Below are positions 25,694 through 35,176 of a stretch of 64,000 nucleotides of DNA, piece after piece (position 1 is the stretch's first letter; every line of letters starts with the position of its first letter). The DNA comes from an uncultured Clostridia bacterium (GTDB lineage: Bacteria; Bacillota; Clostridia; Saccharofermentanales; Saccharofermentanaceae): assembly GCA_946187935.1 (NCBI GenBank), contig CAMHSJ010000003.1, positions 56,499 to 120,498 on the forward strand, in the 5' to 3' direction. The notes under the pieces are model-generated. The model did no database searches. It saw only the letters and a program-made list of their open reading frames with translations, and was not told the DNA's origin. A program made the translations under genes and the position numbers.

Positions 25694-25728
25694 TTTGAGG
25701 AGTTTCCAATTCCTCAAAGATAATTATA
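25694..25728 (-). promoter_or_regulatory. likely promoter and 5' hairpin of the nfeD operon
   Basis: Minus-strand TATAAT (plus 25723-25728) sits just downstream of truA, with a weak -35. About 6 nt later an 8-bp stem, TTTGAGGA with TCCTCAAA (25694-25718), would form the 5' end of the transcript, ahead of the nfeD ribosome-binding site. Confidence 0.45.
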
Positions 25729-25737
25729 ACACCCTTC

Positions 25738-26514
25738 TTATGTTTTGGGGGAAGAATCGGCAGCTGCCAGTGCTCTGTCAAAGTACACTTCTTCAAGCGT
25801 CAGGCCTTTGGCAGGGAGAGTCTTGCCGGCGAGTTTTCTCTCGCCTTTTATAATGATTTCAGGTATTTCGGAAGGCAGGATGGAACCGTCCCCTACTGCG
25901 AGGAGCGTGCCTGCTATTATCCTCACCATGTTGTAGAGGAATGCCTGCCCTGATACTTCTATCTCGATATGATTTTCGTTTGTTCTTGTAACGGACACTT
26001 TATGGATGAGCCTGGTATATGTCTTCTGGCTTCCGCCCGCTGCACAGAATGCCCTGAAGTCATGCTCGCCTTCGAAATGCTCAGATGCTTCCTTCATTGC
26101 ATCCACATCAAGTTCATAGGGGCAGAAATATGAGTATCTGTCATTTAGGGGCGACGGAGTCCTGGCGTTATATATCCTGTAGATATACTTCTTGCCCGTT
26201 ATGTCGAACCTGGCCGAAAAGCCGTCTCTTACGTAAATAGCTTCCCTGACCTTAACGTCACCGGGAAGGAACTGATTTACGGCCAGAGGGATCTTATCTT
26301 CGGGAATGACAAACGGGACATCAAGGTGACTTAGGTGACACTTAGCGTGCACACCCGCATCTGTCCTTGAACATCCCGTAACTTTAATGTCTTCTTTGTA
26401 AAGCTTGCTTACGGCTTTATTAAGTTCATCCTGAACCGTTCTGCCGTTCTCCTGCGACTGGAATCCGGCAAAGTCCGTGCCGTCGTATTCTACGAAGAGC
26501 AGGAGCCGAGGCAT
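25738..26514 (-). CDS. truA: tRNA pseudouridine(38-40) synthase
   Basis: Isomerises uridine 38-40 in the anticodon stem of many tRNAs. 258 residues. The N-terminal LLLFVEYDGTDFAGFQ and catalytic GCSRTDAGVHA (Asp nucleophile) are present. Later motifs DITGKKYIYRIYNA, FEGEHDFRAFCAAG and QAFLYNMVRIIAGTLLAVG fit the family. It is 10 nt from the ROK kinase gene and probably co-transcribed with it. In many Firmicutes truA sits next to the ecf genes after rplQ; here a ROK kinase and a fusion gene intervene. Confidence 0.96.
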   Translation of the reverse strand: MPRLLLFVEYDGTDFAGFQSQENGRTVQDELNKAVSKLYKEDIKVTGCSRTDAGVHAKCHLSHLDVPFVIPEDKIPLAVNQFLPGDVKVREAIYVRDGFSARFDITGKKYIYRIYNARTPSPLNDRYSYFCPYELDVDAMKEASEHFEGEHDFRAFCAAGGSQKTYTRLIHKVSVTRTNENHIEIEVSGQAFLYNMVRIIAGTLLAVGDGSILPSEIPEIIIKGERKLAGKTLPAKGLTLEEVYFDRALAAADSSPKT

Positions 26515-26524
26515 AGAGCTTGGA

Positions 26525-27502
26525 TTACTTTCCGGTCTTGCCGTCGTCTACGCAGGACTTGCCCATCATGGCAGCTCCTACGATACCTGCATCGTTGCCC
26601 ATCTGAGCGAGCTCGATCCTGGTCTTCTTTACTCCGGGTCCGAAGTAAGGACGGCTCATGGTCTTTTCGCGCATGGGGATGAGGAGCGGATCGCCCTCGT
26701 TGCAGACACCGCCGCCAACCACGAGCACTTCAGGCATGAATGTGTTGATGGCATTGGCAAGACCGTCTGCAAGATAGTCAGTGTACATGTCGATGACTTC
26801 AGCTGCTGCCTTGTCGCCCTTGCGCATGGCGATAAATGCGATCCTGGCATTCCACTCGCCCTCTTCCTTGTAGACTTCGTTGAGGAGCGAGCCGGGGTTA
26901 GCCTCTGCGGCTTCTCTGGTCATCCTGGCAAGAGCGGAAGCTGAAGCATACTGCTCGAAGCAGCCCTTACGGCCGCATCCGCACTGAACGCCGCCTGATA
27001 CGAGAACGGTGTGGCCGAACTCGGAACCTGCCTGGTTGAATCCTGAATAGATCCTGCCGTTAGCTATGACGCCTGCGCCTACACCCGTACCGAGTGTGAT
27101 CGTAACGGAATCTGCTGCGCCCTTCGCTGCGCCTGCAACTGCCTCAGCCATGGCTGCGCAGTTGGCATCGTTATCAATATATACGGGGAGGTCGATGACT
27201 TCCCTTATGAGCTTTCTCATGGGAGCATTGTTGAAAGGAAGATTGGATGAATATACCAGAAGGCCTTCCTTGTTGTCAGGTGTTCCGGGAGAACCGATCC
27301 CGATAGCTTCGATATCCTTAACTTCAAGACCCTGATCCTTTATGGTATCAGCTGCAAGAGTACCCATATCGTGGATGATCTCTTCCATCGATCTTTCTGC
27401 TCTTGTCTTGATGGAGAGCTTGTTAAGAAGATTACCCTCTGAATCTACGACGCCTGCCTTGATGTTTGTGCCGCCAAGGTCAATTCCCACATAGTAAGCC
27501 AT
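26525..27502 (-). CDS. glcK: ROK-family glucokinase
   Basis: Phosphorylates glucose with ATP to glucose-6-phosphate. 325 residues. The ATP-binding start YYVGIDLGGTNIKAGVVD, the sugar-binding GIGSPGTPDNKEG and NDANCAAMAE (catalytic Asp), and the ROK zinc motif CGCGRKGCFEQYASASAL are all present. Glucose is inferred from similarity to Firmicutes GlcK; related ROK kinases use other hexoses. The product would feed the phosphoglucomutase encoded at 12383. About 100 nt upstream separate it from the fusion gene, with no clear promoter assigned. Confidence 0.92.
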   Translation of the reverse strand: MAYYVGIDLGGTNIKAGVVDSEGNLLNKLSIKTRAERSMEEIIHDMGTLAADTIKDQGLEVKDIEAIGIGSPGTPDNKEGLLVYSSNLPFNNAPMRKLIREVIDLPVYIDNDANCAAMAEAVAGAAKGAADSVTITLGTGVGAGVIANGRIYSGFNQAGSEFGHTVLVSGGVQCGCGRKGCFEQYASASALARMTREAAEANPGSLLNEVYKEEGEWNARIAFIAMRKGDKAAAEVIDMYTDYLADGLANAINTFMPEVLVVGGGVCNEGDPLLIPMREKTMSRPYFGPGVKKTRIELAQMGNDAGIVGAAMMGKSCVDDGKTGK

Positions 27503-27605
27503 TATTATTTATCCAGCCTTTCGCCAATTATATGCAACTTGAATTCTAACACAGCCTAAGACTTATCTCAAAGACAAATCCGTTACAACAAAGCACCTCC
27601 GGTCA

Positions 27606-29417
27606 TCAGGGATCCAGTTCAGCCTTAAGCGCTTTGATAAGTCTTATGTTGTCTTCTTCTGACCTTACAGCCAGTCTTAGATAATTACGTCCGTCACTCT
27701 TGGATGTAAGTTCTTTTATCAGGATGTCATGCTTTATCAGCAGCGCCTTGAGAAGATCCTTGGGACTAACAGAGCCGTCGATCTCCACCATAAAGAAATT
27801 TGCCTGTGACGGGATAACGCGTACGCCCTTGATGCCCGACAGATCTTCTGCAAGCTTGGCTCTGACGGATCTTACTTTCTTAAGAGAACTCACATAATCA
27901 CCGGTGTACTTCTCCGCTATCTGCATATAGAATTCACCGAACGAGTTGATGTTCCATATGGAAACATCTTTTTTCATGCGCGATATCAGATCCTTATCAC
28001 CGGAAGCCAGCACTCCGAGCCTGATCCCGGGAACGCCGCAGGATTTGGAAATGCTCTTCATTATGTAAAGATCCGGATTATCATCCAAAACATCCTGACA
28101 GATCAATGTGCTGTCCTCTTCATCGGCAAAATCCACGAACGATTCATCAACGACCAGCTTGATCCCCATGTCTTTGCTCCAACTGACAAGCCTCAGCATG
28201 TCAGATCTCGGAATGTAATTCCCGCTTGGATTGTCAGGGTTTATGACGATAAGATTATCGACTTTGTTATCCCCGAAGAATGACATCAGATCATCTGCTG
28301 TATATGAGAAGTCAGGATTCGAAGGAACATAGGATACCGAATCCGCCTTGGCATAGCGGTTGGGGTATTCCTCAAATGTCGGCCTGACAAAACCGGTCTT
28401 GCCGCTCAAGCCCTCCATAAGGATCTTTATCAGTTCAGCCGCACCATTTCCGATCAGGATATTCTCCTGATGAACACCAAAGTTCTTAGCGGCAAGAAGC
28501 GAGTTTACATGCATTCCGCTCGGGTACTCCGTGAGGAGCTTGTCAAAGCTTGCGCGCATCTCATCCTTCATCTTCTGGGGCGGGTAATAAGGGTTAACAA
28601 GGTAGCAGTAGTCGAGCAGCTTGGGATAACGCCAGTATCCGCCATATCTTTCCTGAAGCATCCTGACACGCTCATCATCATTGGATGTGAAAAGAGATTC
28701 GGCAATATCAAGATCCTGAAGATCATCGATCTCATACCATTTCTGTCCCGAAAGCCTTTTGGCCTTGATCACAGGCTCATCCAGCATCGTTATTACCCTG
28801 AGCACCTGCTCGTAATACTCATTCTCCCCTAAGGCTTTCTCATATGCCTGAAGGAACGGTACATAATACTTCTGAGAGAAGGATCTTGAGAACTTATAGA
28901 TGTTTACAGTCTTGAAGTACTCTTCTGCCTCTTCATAGTGCAGTTTCTTGCCGGGAACGAATGCCTCTATCATATCGTCATCAGAGAGCTTAAGACATGT
29001 CCCGTCCATCCAGGATTCATACTTATCCACGAGCGCCAGCGTTTCGCGGGGATCATTAACCAGTGCATCGAGCACAGAGTCCTCGAAAATGATATCCGAC
29101 TCGAAAAGAAGGGTGTCTTCCTCGCAGAGCCTGTCTGAAGCAAGCGAAAGAGAGTAGATATTATTGGTCTTGTCATAGATGGGATTGTCGATAAACTCAA
29201 CAGGTGTGCTGATATTAAGGGTTCTTATATAATCCACAAGCTTGGTCCCCTCGTACCCTGTCACTATGGTTATCCGGGATACTCCATGTTTCTCTATCTG
29301 ACCGAGCATGCGCTCGATAAGTGTCACGCCGTTCACCTTGATCATACACTTGGTGTTGTTTGCAGTCAGTTCCTTGAGCCTTTTGCCCATGCCCGCAGCA
29401 AGTATTATCGCCTGCAT
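27606..29417 (-). CDS. fusion of a LicC-like nucleotidyltransferase and a class I PLP aminotransferase-fold enzyme
   Basis: A 603-residue two-domain protein. Residues 1-~245 are a sugar-nucleotidyltransferase-like domain with IILAAGMGKRLKELT and KCMIKV, as in phosphocholine cytidylyltransferases. Residues ~260-603 are a fold type I PLP enzyme of the HisC/CobD kind (GNGAAELIKIL, INPDNPSGNYIP, VVDESFVDF, and SISKSCGVPGIRLGVL with the PLP lysine). A likely job is to make an amino alcohol or amino phosphonate and activate it as a CDP derivative for decorating surface polymers. This is inferred by analogy with bifunctional PntC-type enzymes, though no phosphonate genes lie nearby. The gene has its own extended -10 promoter. 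Confidence 0.8.
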   Translation of the reverse strand: MQAIILAAGMGKRLKELTANNTKCMIKVNGVTLIERMLGQIEKHGVSRITIVTGYEGTKLVDYIRTLNISTPVEFIDNPIYDKTNNIYSLSLASDRLCEEDTLLFESDIIFEDSVLDALVNDPRETLALVDKYESWMDGTCLKLSDDDMIEAFVPGKKLHYEEAEEYFKTVNIYKFSRSFSQKYYVPFLQAYEKALGENEYYEQVLRVITMLDEPVIKAKRLSGQKWYEIDDLQDLDIAESLFTSNDDERVRMLQERYGGYWRYPKLLDYCYLVNPYYPPQKMKDEMRASFDKLLTEYPSGMHVNSLLAAKNFGVHQENILIGNGAAELIKILMEGLSGKTGFVRPTFEEYPNRYAKADSVSYVPSNPDFSYTADDLMSFFGDNKVDNLIVINPDNPSGNYIPRSDMLRLVSWSKDMGIKLVVDESFVDFADEEDSTLICQDVLDDNPDLYIMKSISKSCGVPGIRLGVLASGDKDLISRMKKDVSIWNINSFGEFYMQIAEKYTGDYVSSLKKVRSVRAKLAEDLSGIKGVRVIPSQANFFMVEIDGSVSPKDLLKALLIKHDILIKELTSKSDGRNYLRLAVRSEEDNIRLIKALKAELDP

Positions 29418-29452
29418 AAAGCCCCCTTATTTTGTTAGGATTTTATGAGATG

Positions 29453-29461
29453 ATTATATCA
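29453..29461 (-). promoter_or_regulatory. extended -10 promoter of the nucleotidyltransferase-aminotransferase gene
   Basis: Minus-strand TGATATAAT lies about 40 nt before the start codon in the 91-nt gap after ecfT. The -35 is weak. A single TTGTTAGGATTTT is found in the leader, resembling one motif of the 114-bp repeat. Confidence 0.55.
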
Positions 29462-29508
29462 CGCCTGTCTGATGTTAGTTGACGGATTATAAAGTTTTTG
29501 AAAAACAC

Positions 29509-30318
29509 CTACCGGAGGGCGATATCAACGGCCACATTAAGTGCAGCAAGAAGAGCAAGCATTATCCCAACCAAGACATCTCTTAATGTCAGCTTGAGGG
29601 GATGGAGCTTGGTCCTTCCCTTGCCGCCGTTATAGCATCTGGCATCCATCGCAACTGCAAGATCCTCAGCCCTCTTAAAGCTTGATACGAATAATGGGAT
29701 CAGCACCGTGACGTAGCCTTTTATCCTGTTTATAAATGAGCCTGTATCGTAGTCAGCTCCCCTCGAGACCTGAGCCTTCATTATCTTGTCGGTCTCTTCT
29801 ATCAGGGTCGGTATAAACCTTAAGGCTATAGACATCATCATGGCCATCTCATGAACGGGCACCTTGATGACCGCGAGAGGAGCGAAAAGGCTCTCTAAAG
29901 CATCACAGATCTTAAGCGGCGTAGTAGTCAGCGTCAGAAGTATCGAAGTCGATATTATGAGGAATACGAGCCTTAAGGTCATTAGGACCGCTCTTGATAT
30001 GCCGTAATCAGTTATCCTTATGATCTTCCATTCCCAAAGGATACTGCCCTGCCTAATGGTCAGGATATTGAGTATCAGTATGAATATGGCAATTGGAAGT
30101 ATGGGCTTTACCGTCTCCCAGATGATGCGGGGAGTGATCCTGGCCATGAGGATCTGGATCAGGATGGTGGCAATGAGCGCTAAGACCGCAGGCGTTGTCT
30201 TTATCATGAATATCGCGACAAGATAGACGATATAAAGCAGAGCCTTGACCCTCGGATCTGTCTCATGAAGGATTGACCTGGCGCTGTAGTAACGGCCTAT
30301 CGATACGTTCTCAAGCAC
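29509..30318 (-). CDS. ecfT: energy-coupling factor transporter transmembrane protein EcfT
   Basis: Membrane coupling subunit of an ECF vitamin/metal transporter module. 269 residues with about 6 hydrophobic segments and the conserved cytoplasmic coupling helices (ISRGADYDTGSFINR and AEDLAVAMDARCYNGG, carrying the Ala-Arg-Gly-type motifs that contact the ATPases). It overlaps the end of the EcfA fusion gene by 8 nt, so the two are co-translated. The substrate-binding S component is not in this window, as expected for a group II (shared) ECF module. Confidence 0.94.
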   Translation of the reverse strand: MLENVSIGRYYSARSILHETDPRVKALLYIVYLVAIFMIKTTPAVLALIATILIQILMARITPRIIWETVKPILPIAIFILILNILTIRQGSILWEWKIIRITDYGISRAVLMTLRLVFLIISTSILLTLTTTPLKICDALESLFAPLAVIKVPVHEMAMMMSIALRFIPTLIEETDKIMKAQVSRGADYDTGSFINRIKGYVTVLIPLFVSSFKRAEDLAVAMDARCYNGGKGRTKLHPLKLTLRDVLVGIMLALLAALNVAVDIALR

Positions 30319-32107
30319 GCCCCTTCACCGCCTTCCTGACAGATCTTACGATGTTCATCGCTTCTGCTGATGACTCAAAACTGATCTCTCCGAAATCCAC
30401 GCCTTTTATCTCTTCTGCTATAGCGTCCCTTAATCTGGCTGCAAAAACGCTGAGCACGGGTCTTGGCAGATGCGCCTTCTCGCAGGCATCTGTCCTGAAG
30501 AAAACTTCAGGTGTTTCTGTAAGCAGGATCCTGCCGTCTTTTATGGCACAGATACGGTCGCAGTTTCTTGCAGCCTCGTCCATGTTGTGGGACACGATGA
30601 TGACCGTAGTGCCCGCATTCTTTAGATCAGCTATGATCTTAAACATCTCGTCCCTGCCCCTCGGGTCAAGGCCTGATGCGGGTTCATCGAGGACTAATAT
30701 CTCAGGTCTCATTACGAGCACGCCTGCCAGAGCGACCCTGCGCTTCTGACCGCCCGAGAGTTCAAACGGACTCTTATTTAGAACATCCTCTGACAGTCCC
30801 GTCAGTCTGGCAGCTTCGATCACTCTCGGCTTGATCTCAGATTCGGGGACACCTGCCTTCTTAAGTCCGTATGAGATATCCATAAACACCGTCTCTTCGA
30901 AAAGCTGGTATTCAGGATACTGGAAAACAAGTCCCACGGTCTGTCTTATCTGCTTCTTGTCCTTCTTATCTGAAGCATGAAGGACTCCGTGCCTGCTCAT
31001 TATCTCTATGTCACCTGACTGCGGCACGAAGATCGCATTCATGTGGGTGATAAGGGTGGTCTTGCCGCATCCGCTCCTGCCGCAGATACCTAAGACCTCG
31101 CCTCTTCTTATCTCGAGGTTTACATCAGAAATCGCTTTTGTCTGTCCCCTGTCGTATGACATGGAAAGATCTGATATCTTCATGATCACATCAGAAGGCT
31201 CTTCCTTTTTGATCTTCTGATCGTCAGGGATATAAGAGGACACCATTCTGGGGATCATCCTTATGACAGCCTTGATGAGGCTTTCTTCAGACTCAAGATC
31301 AGAAGGAAGGATCTCGCATCCTGTGATCTGAGCTATCTGGTAGCAGAGTGCATAGTTCTCAGGCTGCTTTAGCCCCAGTTTTCCAAGCTTTCCGCTCGAG
31401 AAGATCTTCGAAGGCCCGCCTTCCATTACCACCTTGCCGTTATCGATAATGACTATGTTCTCGCAGCGAATGGCTTCTGACATATCGTGTGTGATCGTTA
31501 TCAGTGTCAGACCCTTTTTGACTCTCATATCCTCGACGAGATTAAGAAATTCATCTCTTGAGAGAGGATCGAGCATTGCCGTCGCCTCATCCAGGATCAG
31601 AACTTCAGGCTCCATAGCAAGAGCTCCTGCAATGGCAAGCTTCTGCTTCTGACCGCCTGACAGGGACGAAGACTCCCTGTTTCTCAAGTCATAAAGCCCT
31701 ACCTCTTTAAGCGCTCTTTCTACTCTTTCGCCCAGTTCGGGATTTGGAATGCCCATATTCTCAGGGCCGAATGCCGTATCTTCCTCGACCAGGGTTCCGA
31801 CTATCTGGTTATCCGGGTTCTGGAAGACGCATGCGCATCTTTTCCTTATTTCCCAGAATCTTTCATCTTCCCTGGTATCAGCGCCGAAAACGGTGATCAT
31901 GCCCTTATCGGGCACTTCGAGAACGTCTATGAGCTTGGCCAGAGTTGATTTGCCTGAACCATTGGCTCCGAGGATGGCCGTGTAAGAACCTTTGGGAATG
32001 CGGACAGATACCCCGTCAAGTGCTGTCGTGGCTTCACCTGTGCCATCTCCTGCCTTGTATGCAAAGGAGACGTCGTCTATACGTATCGCATTCTTATCTT
32101 CAGGCAT
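30311..32107 (-). CDS. energy-coupling factor ATPase, both ATPase domains fused in one chain
   Basis: 598 residues containing two complete ABC ATPase domains in tandem. Domain 1 (about 1-275) has Walker A GANGSGKST, signature LSGGQKQKLAIAGAL and Walker B VLILDEAT. Domain 2 (about 300-575) has Walker A GRSGCGKTT, signature LSGGQKRRVALAGVL and Walker B ILVLDEPASGLD. In most Firmicutes EcfA1 and EcfA2 are separate adjacent genes in this very position after rplQ, so this is a gene fusion. With EcfT it powers uptake of vitamins bound by unlinked S components. It is separated from rplQ by a terminator, so it is not simply part of the alpha operon. Confidence 0.93.
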   Translation of the reverse strand: MPEDKNAIRIDDVSFAYKAGDGTGEATTALDGVSVRIPKGSYTAILGANGSGKSTLAKLIDVLEVPDKGMITVFGADTREDERFWEIRKRCACVFQNPDNQIVGTLVEEDTAFGPENMGIPNPELGERVERALKEVGLYDLRNRESSSLSGGQKQKLAIAGALAMEPEVLILDEATAMLDPLSRDEFLNLVEDMRVKKGLTLITITHDMSEAIRCENIVIIDNGKVVMEGGPSKIFSSGKLGKLGLKQPENYALCYQIAQITGCEILPSDLESEESLIKAVIRMIPRMVSSYIPDDQKIKKEEPSDVIMKISDLSMSYDRGQTKAISDVNLEIRRGEVLGICGRSGCGKTTLITHMNAIFVPQSGDIEIMSRHGVLHASDKKDKKQIRQTVGLVFQYPEYQLFEETVFMDISYGLKKAGVPESEIKPRVIEAARLTGLSEDVLNKSPFELSGGQKRRVALAGVLVMRPEILVLDEPASGLDPRGRDEMFKIIADLKNAGTTVIIVSHNMDEAARNCDRICAIKDGRILLTETPEVFFRTDACEKAHLPRPVLSVFAARLRDAIAEEIKGVDFGEISFESSAEAMNIVRSVRKAVKGRA

Positions 32108-32149
32108 CTTTTACTCCAAAGATTTAGTACAGTTATTGTAAAAACAACA

Positions 32150-32171
32150 GGGGAAGATGTAAACCTTCCCC
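32150..32171 (-). terminator. rho-independent terminator after rplQ
   Basis: GGGGAAG (32150-32156) and CTTCCCC (32165-32171) form a 7-bp stem. On the minus strand TGTTGTTTTTAC follows. It ends the alpha operon 42 nt after the rplQ stop. Confidence 0.85.
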
Positions 32172-32213
32172 CGTGACAAATTAACAATTTAAGTTAATGG
32201 TTCTTTGCCGTTA

Positions 32214-32735
32214 TCAGACAAACTCAAGGATAGCCATCTCGGAACCGTCACCACGTCTTGCGCCGATGCGGATGATCCTTGTGTAACCGCCGTTTCTGGA
32301 AGCGTATCTTACAGCATACTCATCAAACATCTTGTTTGTGGGATTGATAACGCGGCCCTCGCTGTCATGGCTCTTGATAAGCCACTTTGTCATTTCCTTA
32401 CGAGCTGCAAGGCGTGACGGAGCGTCAACCTGAACTGTCTTTGTCTTAACTTCACGGTCAACGACCTCGTACTTGTTTCCGGCCTTGGATGTCTTTGTCT
32501 TAAGGACCTTCTTGCCCTTTCCGTCGAGCTTTGCTTCGGAAACAGTGATCTCCTTTGTTGTGAAGTTATCCTTCTCCTTGACTGCTGAAGCTACGAGGCT
32601 CTCAACGATCGCGGATACTTCCTTGGCACGTGCAACTGTTGTCTCAACCTTGCCGTTGATGACCATTGCCGTTACCAGATTCTTGAGAATAGCCGTGCGC
32701 TGGTCAGAAGCACGACCCATTTTTCTATTAGGCAT
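32214..32735 (-). CDS. rplQ: 50S ribosomal protein L17
   Basis: Large-subunit protein near the exit tunnel. The 173 residues exceed the usual ~115-125 because of an insertion of about 50 residues in the middle (roughly 53-107, Lys/Thr/Val-rich). The N-terminal core ([20 protein letters not shown]) and the C-terminal [25 protein letters not shown] are canonical. Insertions of this kind occur in some clostridial L17 proteins. It is the last gene of the alpha operon and is followed by a terminator. Confidence 0.95.
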   Translation of the reverse strand: MPNRKMGRASDQRTAILKNLVTAMVINGKVETTVARAKEVSAIVESLVASAVKEKDNFTTKEITVSEAKLDGKGKKVLKTKTSKAGNKYEVVDREVKTKTVQVDAPSRLAARKEMTKWLIKSHDSEGRVINPTNKMFDEYAVRYASRNGGYTRIIRIGARRGDGSEMAILEFV

Positions 32736-32758
32736 TGTATTACTCCTCCGTATTGAGA

Positions 32759-33709
32759 TTAGTCTTCTTGATCTTTGAGGTGAAGGCCCATACCCTCGAG
32801 CTTCTCGATGATCTCTTCGAGAGACTTCTTACCGAGGTTCCTGACCTTGATCATCTCATCCATTGTCTTTGCTACAAGATCGCCGACAGTATTGATCTGT
32901 GCTCTCTTGAGGCAGTTGTATGTACGAACAGAGAAGTTCAACTCTTCGATGAATTCATTGAGCTTGGAATCAGTCTCGCTGATGTCCTCAACGTTCTTGA
33001 AGCTTAATACTGAGTCTGTCTCAGCAAGAGCTGTGAAGAACTTGAGGTGGTCGATAAGACAGTTGGCTGCGGAAGAAAGTGCTTCGTCAACCTCGATGGT
33101 ACCGTCTGTCCAAACCTCAAGAGTAAGCTTGTCGTAGTCTGTTCTTGCACCTACACGGGTATTCTCTACTGTGTAGTTAGCCTTCTTTACAGGTGTAAAG
33201 ATAGAATCGATCGGGATGAGTCCGATGATCTGCTTCTCGGGCTTATTCTGCTCGGCTGTGTTGTAGCCGCGGCCCTTCTGAAGCGTGAATTCCATGAACA
33301 CGTCATCTGCACCGTTTAAGTGAGCGATAACGTGATCCGGGTTCATGATCTCAACGTCGGGTCCGTGAACAATGTCTCCAGCCTTGAGCTCGCCTGTTCT
33401 GCCCTTGGCTACGCTGATGCTTACAATGTTTGACTCATTGTGGAGCTTTGCTCTGATACCCTTGATGTTAAGGATAACTTCTGTTGTATCTTCGATGATG
33501 CCCGGGATCGTGGAGAATTCATGCTTAATCTTATCAATCTTGATAGATGTAACTGCCGCACCGGAGAGTGAAGAAAGGAGCACTCTGCGCAGTGAATTAC
33601 CGAGAGTAGTACCGAATCCACGCTCGAGCGGGGAGATGGTGTACTTTCCGTATGACTTATCTTCGCTTGACTCAACGCACTTTACGGTCGGCTGGCTTAT
33701 TTCCATCAT
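32759..33709 (-). CDS. rpoA: RNA polymerase subunit alpha
   Basis: Dimerising scaffold of RNA polymerase. 316 residues. The N-terminal domain has [27 protein letters not shown]. The C-terminal domain carries the helix-hairpin-helix region ([37 protein letters not shown]) that binds UP elements and activators. AGGAGGA lies 6 nt before two adjacent ATG codons; either can start. Alpha operon order rpsD-rpoA-rplQ is conserved. Confidence 0.97.
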   Translation of the reverse strand: MMEISQPTVKCVESSEDKSYGKYTISPLERGFGTTLGNSLRRVLLSSLSGAAVTSIKIDKIKHEFSTIPGIIEDTTEVILNIKGIRAKLHNESNIVSISVAKGRTGELKAGDIVHGPDVEIMNPDHVIAHLNGADDVFMEFTLQKGRGYNTAEQNKPEKQIIGLIPIDSIFTPVKKANYTVENTRVGARTDYDKLTLEVWTDGTIEVDEALSSAANCLIDHLKFFTALAETDSVLSFKNVEDISETDSKLNEFIEELNFSVRTYNCLKRAQINTVGDLVAKTMDEMIKVRNLGKKSLEEIIEKLEGMGLHLKDQED

Positions 33710-33758
33710 TTCTTTTCCTCCTGATAATCTTGGTAGTCGTCTTATTCAGTCTAAGCTA

Positions 33759-34358
33759 TTACTTGGAATACAACTCGACGATAGCGACTTCGTTTACCGG
33801 AACATCGATCTGATCCTTTGTGGGGATCGCAAGGATCTTGCCGCTTAACTTCTCAAGGTCTGCTTCAACCCATGCAGGTGAGATCCTTGACTCTGTTACA
33901 GCAACGATATCCTTGAATCTTGCGGAACTTCTTGCGTTCTCCTTGATCTCGATCTTGTCGCCGACAGATACGCTGTAAGAAGGAATGTTAACTGTCTTGC
34001 CGTTTACTGTAACGTTTCTGTGGCTTACGATCTGTCTTGCCTCATCTCTTGTACGTGCAAGACCCATTCTGAACAGAACGTTGTCTAATCTGAGCTCGAG
34101 GAGGATCATAAGATTCTCACCGGTCGTGCCGTACTTAAGCTTCTGAGCCTTGACGAAATAGTTTCTGAAAGGCTTCTCAAGAACGCCGTAAATGAACTTA
34201 GCTTTCTGCTTTTCCTTGAGCTGCATGCCGTACTCGCTGATCTTGCGGGGTCTAGCGGCACCCTGCTTCTTGGACTTCTTCTTCTCTATACCCAGGAATG
34301 CAGGCTCAACACCGAGGGCTCTGCACTTCTTAAGGACAGGTGTCATATCTCTTGCCAT
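33759..34358 (-). CDS. rpsD: 30S ribosomal protein S4
   Basis: Primary 16S rRNA binder and assembly initiator, 199 residues. It has the S4 RNA-binding module LRLDNVLFRMGLARTRDEARQIVSHRNVTVNGK. The N-terminus has no Cys4 zinc knuckle, so this is the zinc-free form. Located between rpsK and rpoA as in most Firmicutes alpha operons. Confidence 0.97.
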   Translation of the reverse strand: MARDMTPVLKKCRALGVEPAFLGIEKKKSKKQGAARPRKISEYGMQLKEKQKAKFIYGVLEKPFRNYFVKAQKLKYGTTGENLMILLELRLDNVLFRMGLARTRDEARQIVSHRNVTVNGKTVNIPSYSVSVGDKIEIKENARSSARFKDIVAVTESRISPAWVEADLEKLSGKILAIPTKDQIDVPVNEVAIVELYSK

Positions 34359-34404
34359 TGATATATCCTCTTTTCTCTAAATAATTAAAGACCTAAACCG
34401 AAGA

Positions 34405-34791
34405 TTAAACTCTTCTGCGCTTAGGAGGACGGCAGCCGTTATGAGGAACGGGTGTTACGTCCTTGATCATCGTTACCTTAAGACCAGCTGTCTCAAGTGC
34501 TCTTACTGCAGACTCACGTCCGGATCCGGGTCCCTTGACATAAACGTCAACGGTCTTCATGCCGTGATCGATGGCAGCCTTGGCAGCCTTCTCTGAAGCA
34601 ACCTGTGCAGCATAGCTTGTGCCCTTACGGGAACCCTTGGCATCCATACCTGCGGATGCCCAAGAGATAGCGTTGCCCTGCTTATCTGTGATGGTAACTA
34701 TTGTATTGTTGAAAGTAGCGTGAATATGAGCCTGACCTTCAACGACATTCTTACGTTCAGCCCTTCTGGGTCTTCTGGTTTCTCTTGCCAT
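34405..34791 (-). CDS. rpsK: 30S ribosomal protein S11
   Basis: Small-subunit platform protein, 128 residues. Canonical motifs include [36 protein letters not shown] and the C-terminal [18 protein letters not shown]. It lies 16 nt after rpsM, with a GGGAGGGTGATC ribosome-binding region. Confidence 0.97.
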   Translation of the reverse strand: MARETRRPRRAERKNVVEGQAHIHATFNNTIVTITDKQGNAISWASAGMDAKGSRKGTSYAAQVASEKAAKAAIDHGMKTVDVYVKGPGSGRESAVRALETAGLKVTMIKDVTPVPHNGCRPPKRRRV

Positions 34792-34807
34792 ATTAGATCA
34801 CCCTCCC

Positions 34808-35176
34808 TTACTTCTTCTTGCCTGCGACAGTTCTCTTCGGGCCCTTGCGGGTACGAGCGTTTGTCTTTGTGCGCTGGCCTCTGACGGGGAGTCCTAATCT
34901 GTGGCGGCGGCCACGTAAGCATCCAATATCAGTAAGTCTCTTGATATTGCTCTGTACTTCTCTCTTAAGGTCGCCTTCTACCTTGTAGTTGTTCTCGATC
35001 TGATCACGGATCTTAGCTACTTCGTCCTCTGTAAGATCCTTTACACGTGTATCAGGGTTGATACCTGTGTTTGTGATAATCTCGGAAGCGCTTGTGTTTC
35101 CAATGCCGTAAATGTAAGTAAGAGCGATCTCTACTCTCTTATCATTCGGCAGATCTACGCCGGCTATACGAGCCAT
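34808..35176 (-). CDS. rpsM: 30S ribosomal protein S13
   Basis: Head protein of the 30S subunit that contacts P-site tRNA, 122 residues. [25 protein letters not shown] at the N-terminus and [27 protein letters not shown] at the C-terminus are typical. The ATG at 35176 (GGAGGTACACC upstream) is preferred over an in-frame ATG at 35191 that lies within the ribosome-binding region. Confidence 0.97.
   Translation of the reverse strand: MARIAGVDLPNDKRVEIALTYIYGIGNTSASEIITNTGINPDTRVKDLTEDEVAKIRDQIENNYKVEGDLKREVQSNIKRLTDIGCLRGRRHRLGLPVRGQRTKTNARTRKGPKRTVAGKKK

Noticed and set aside
29418..29508. Single TTGTTAGGATTTT in the leader of the fusion gene as a fourth copy of the 114-bp repeat
   Set aside because: Only one motif matches. 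The other five motif positions and the 114-bp length are absent, so it is probably chance.
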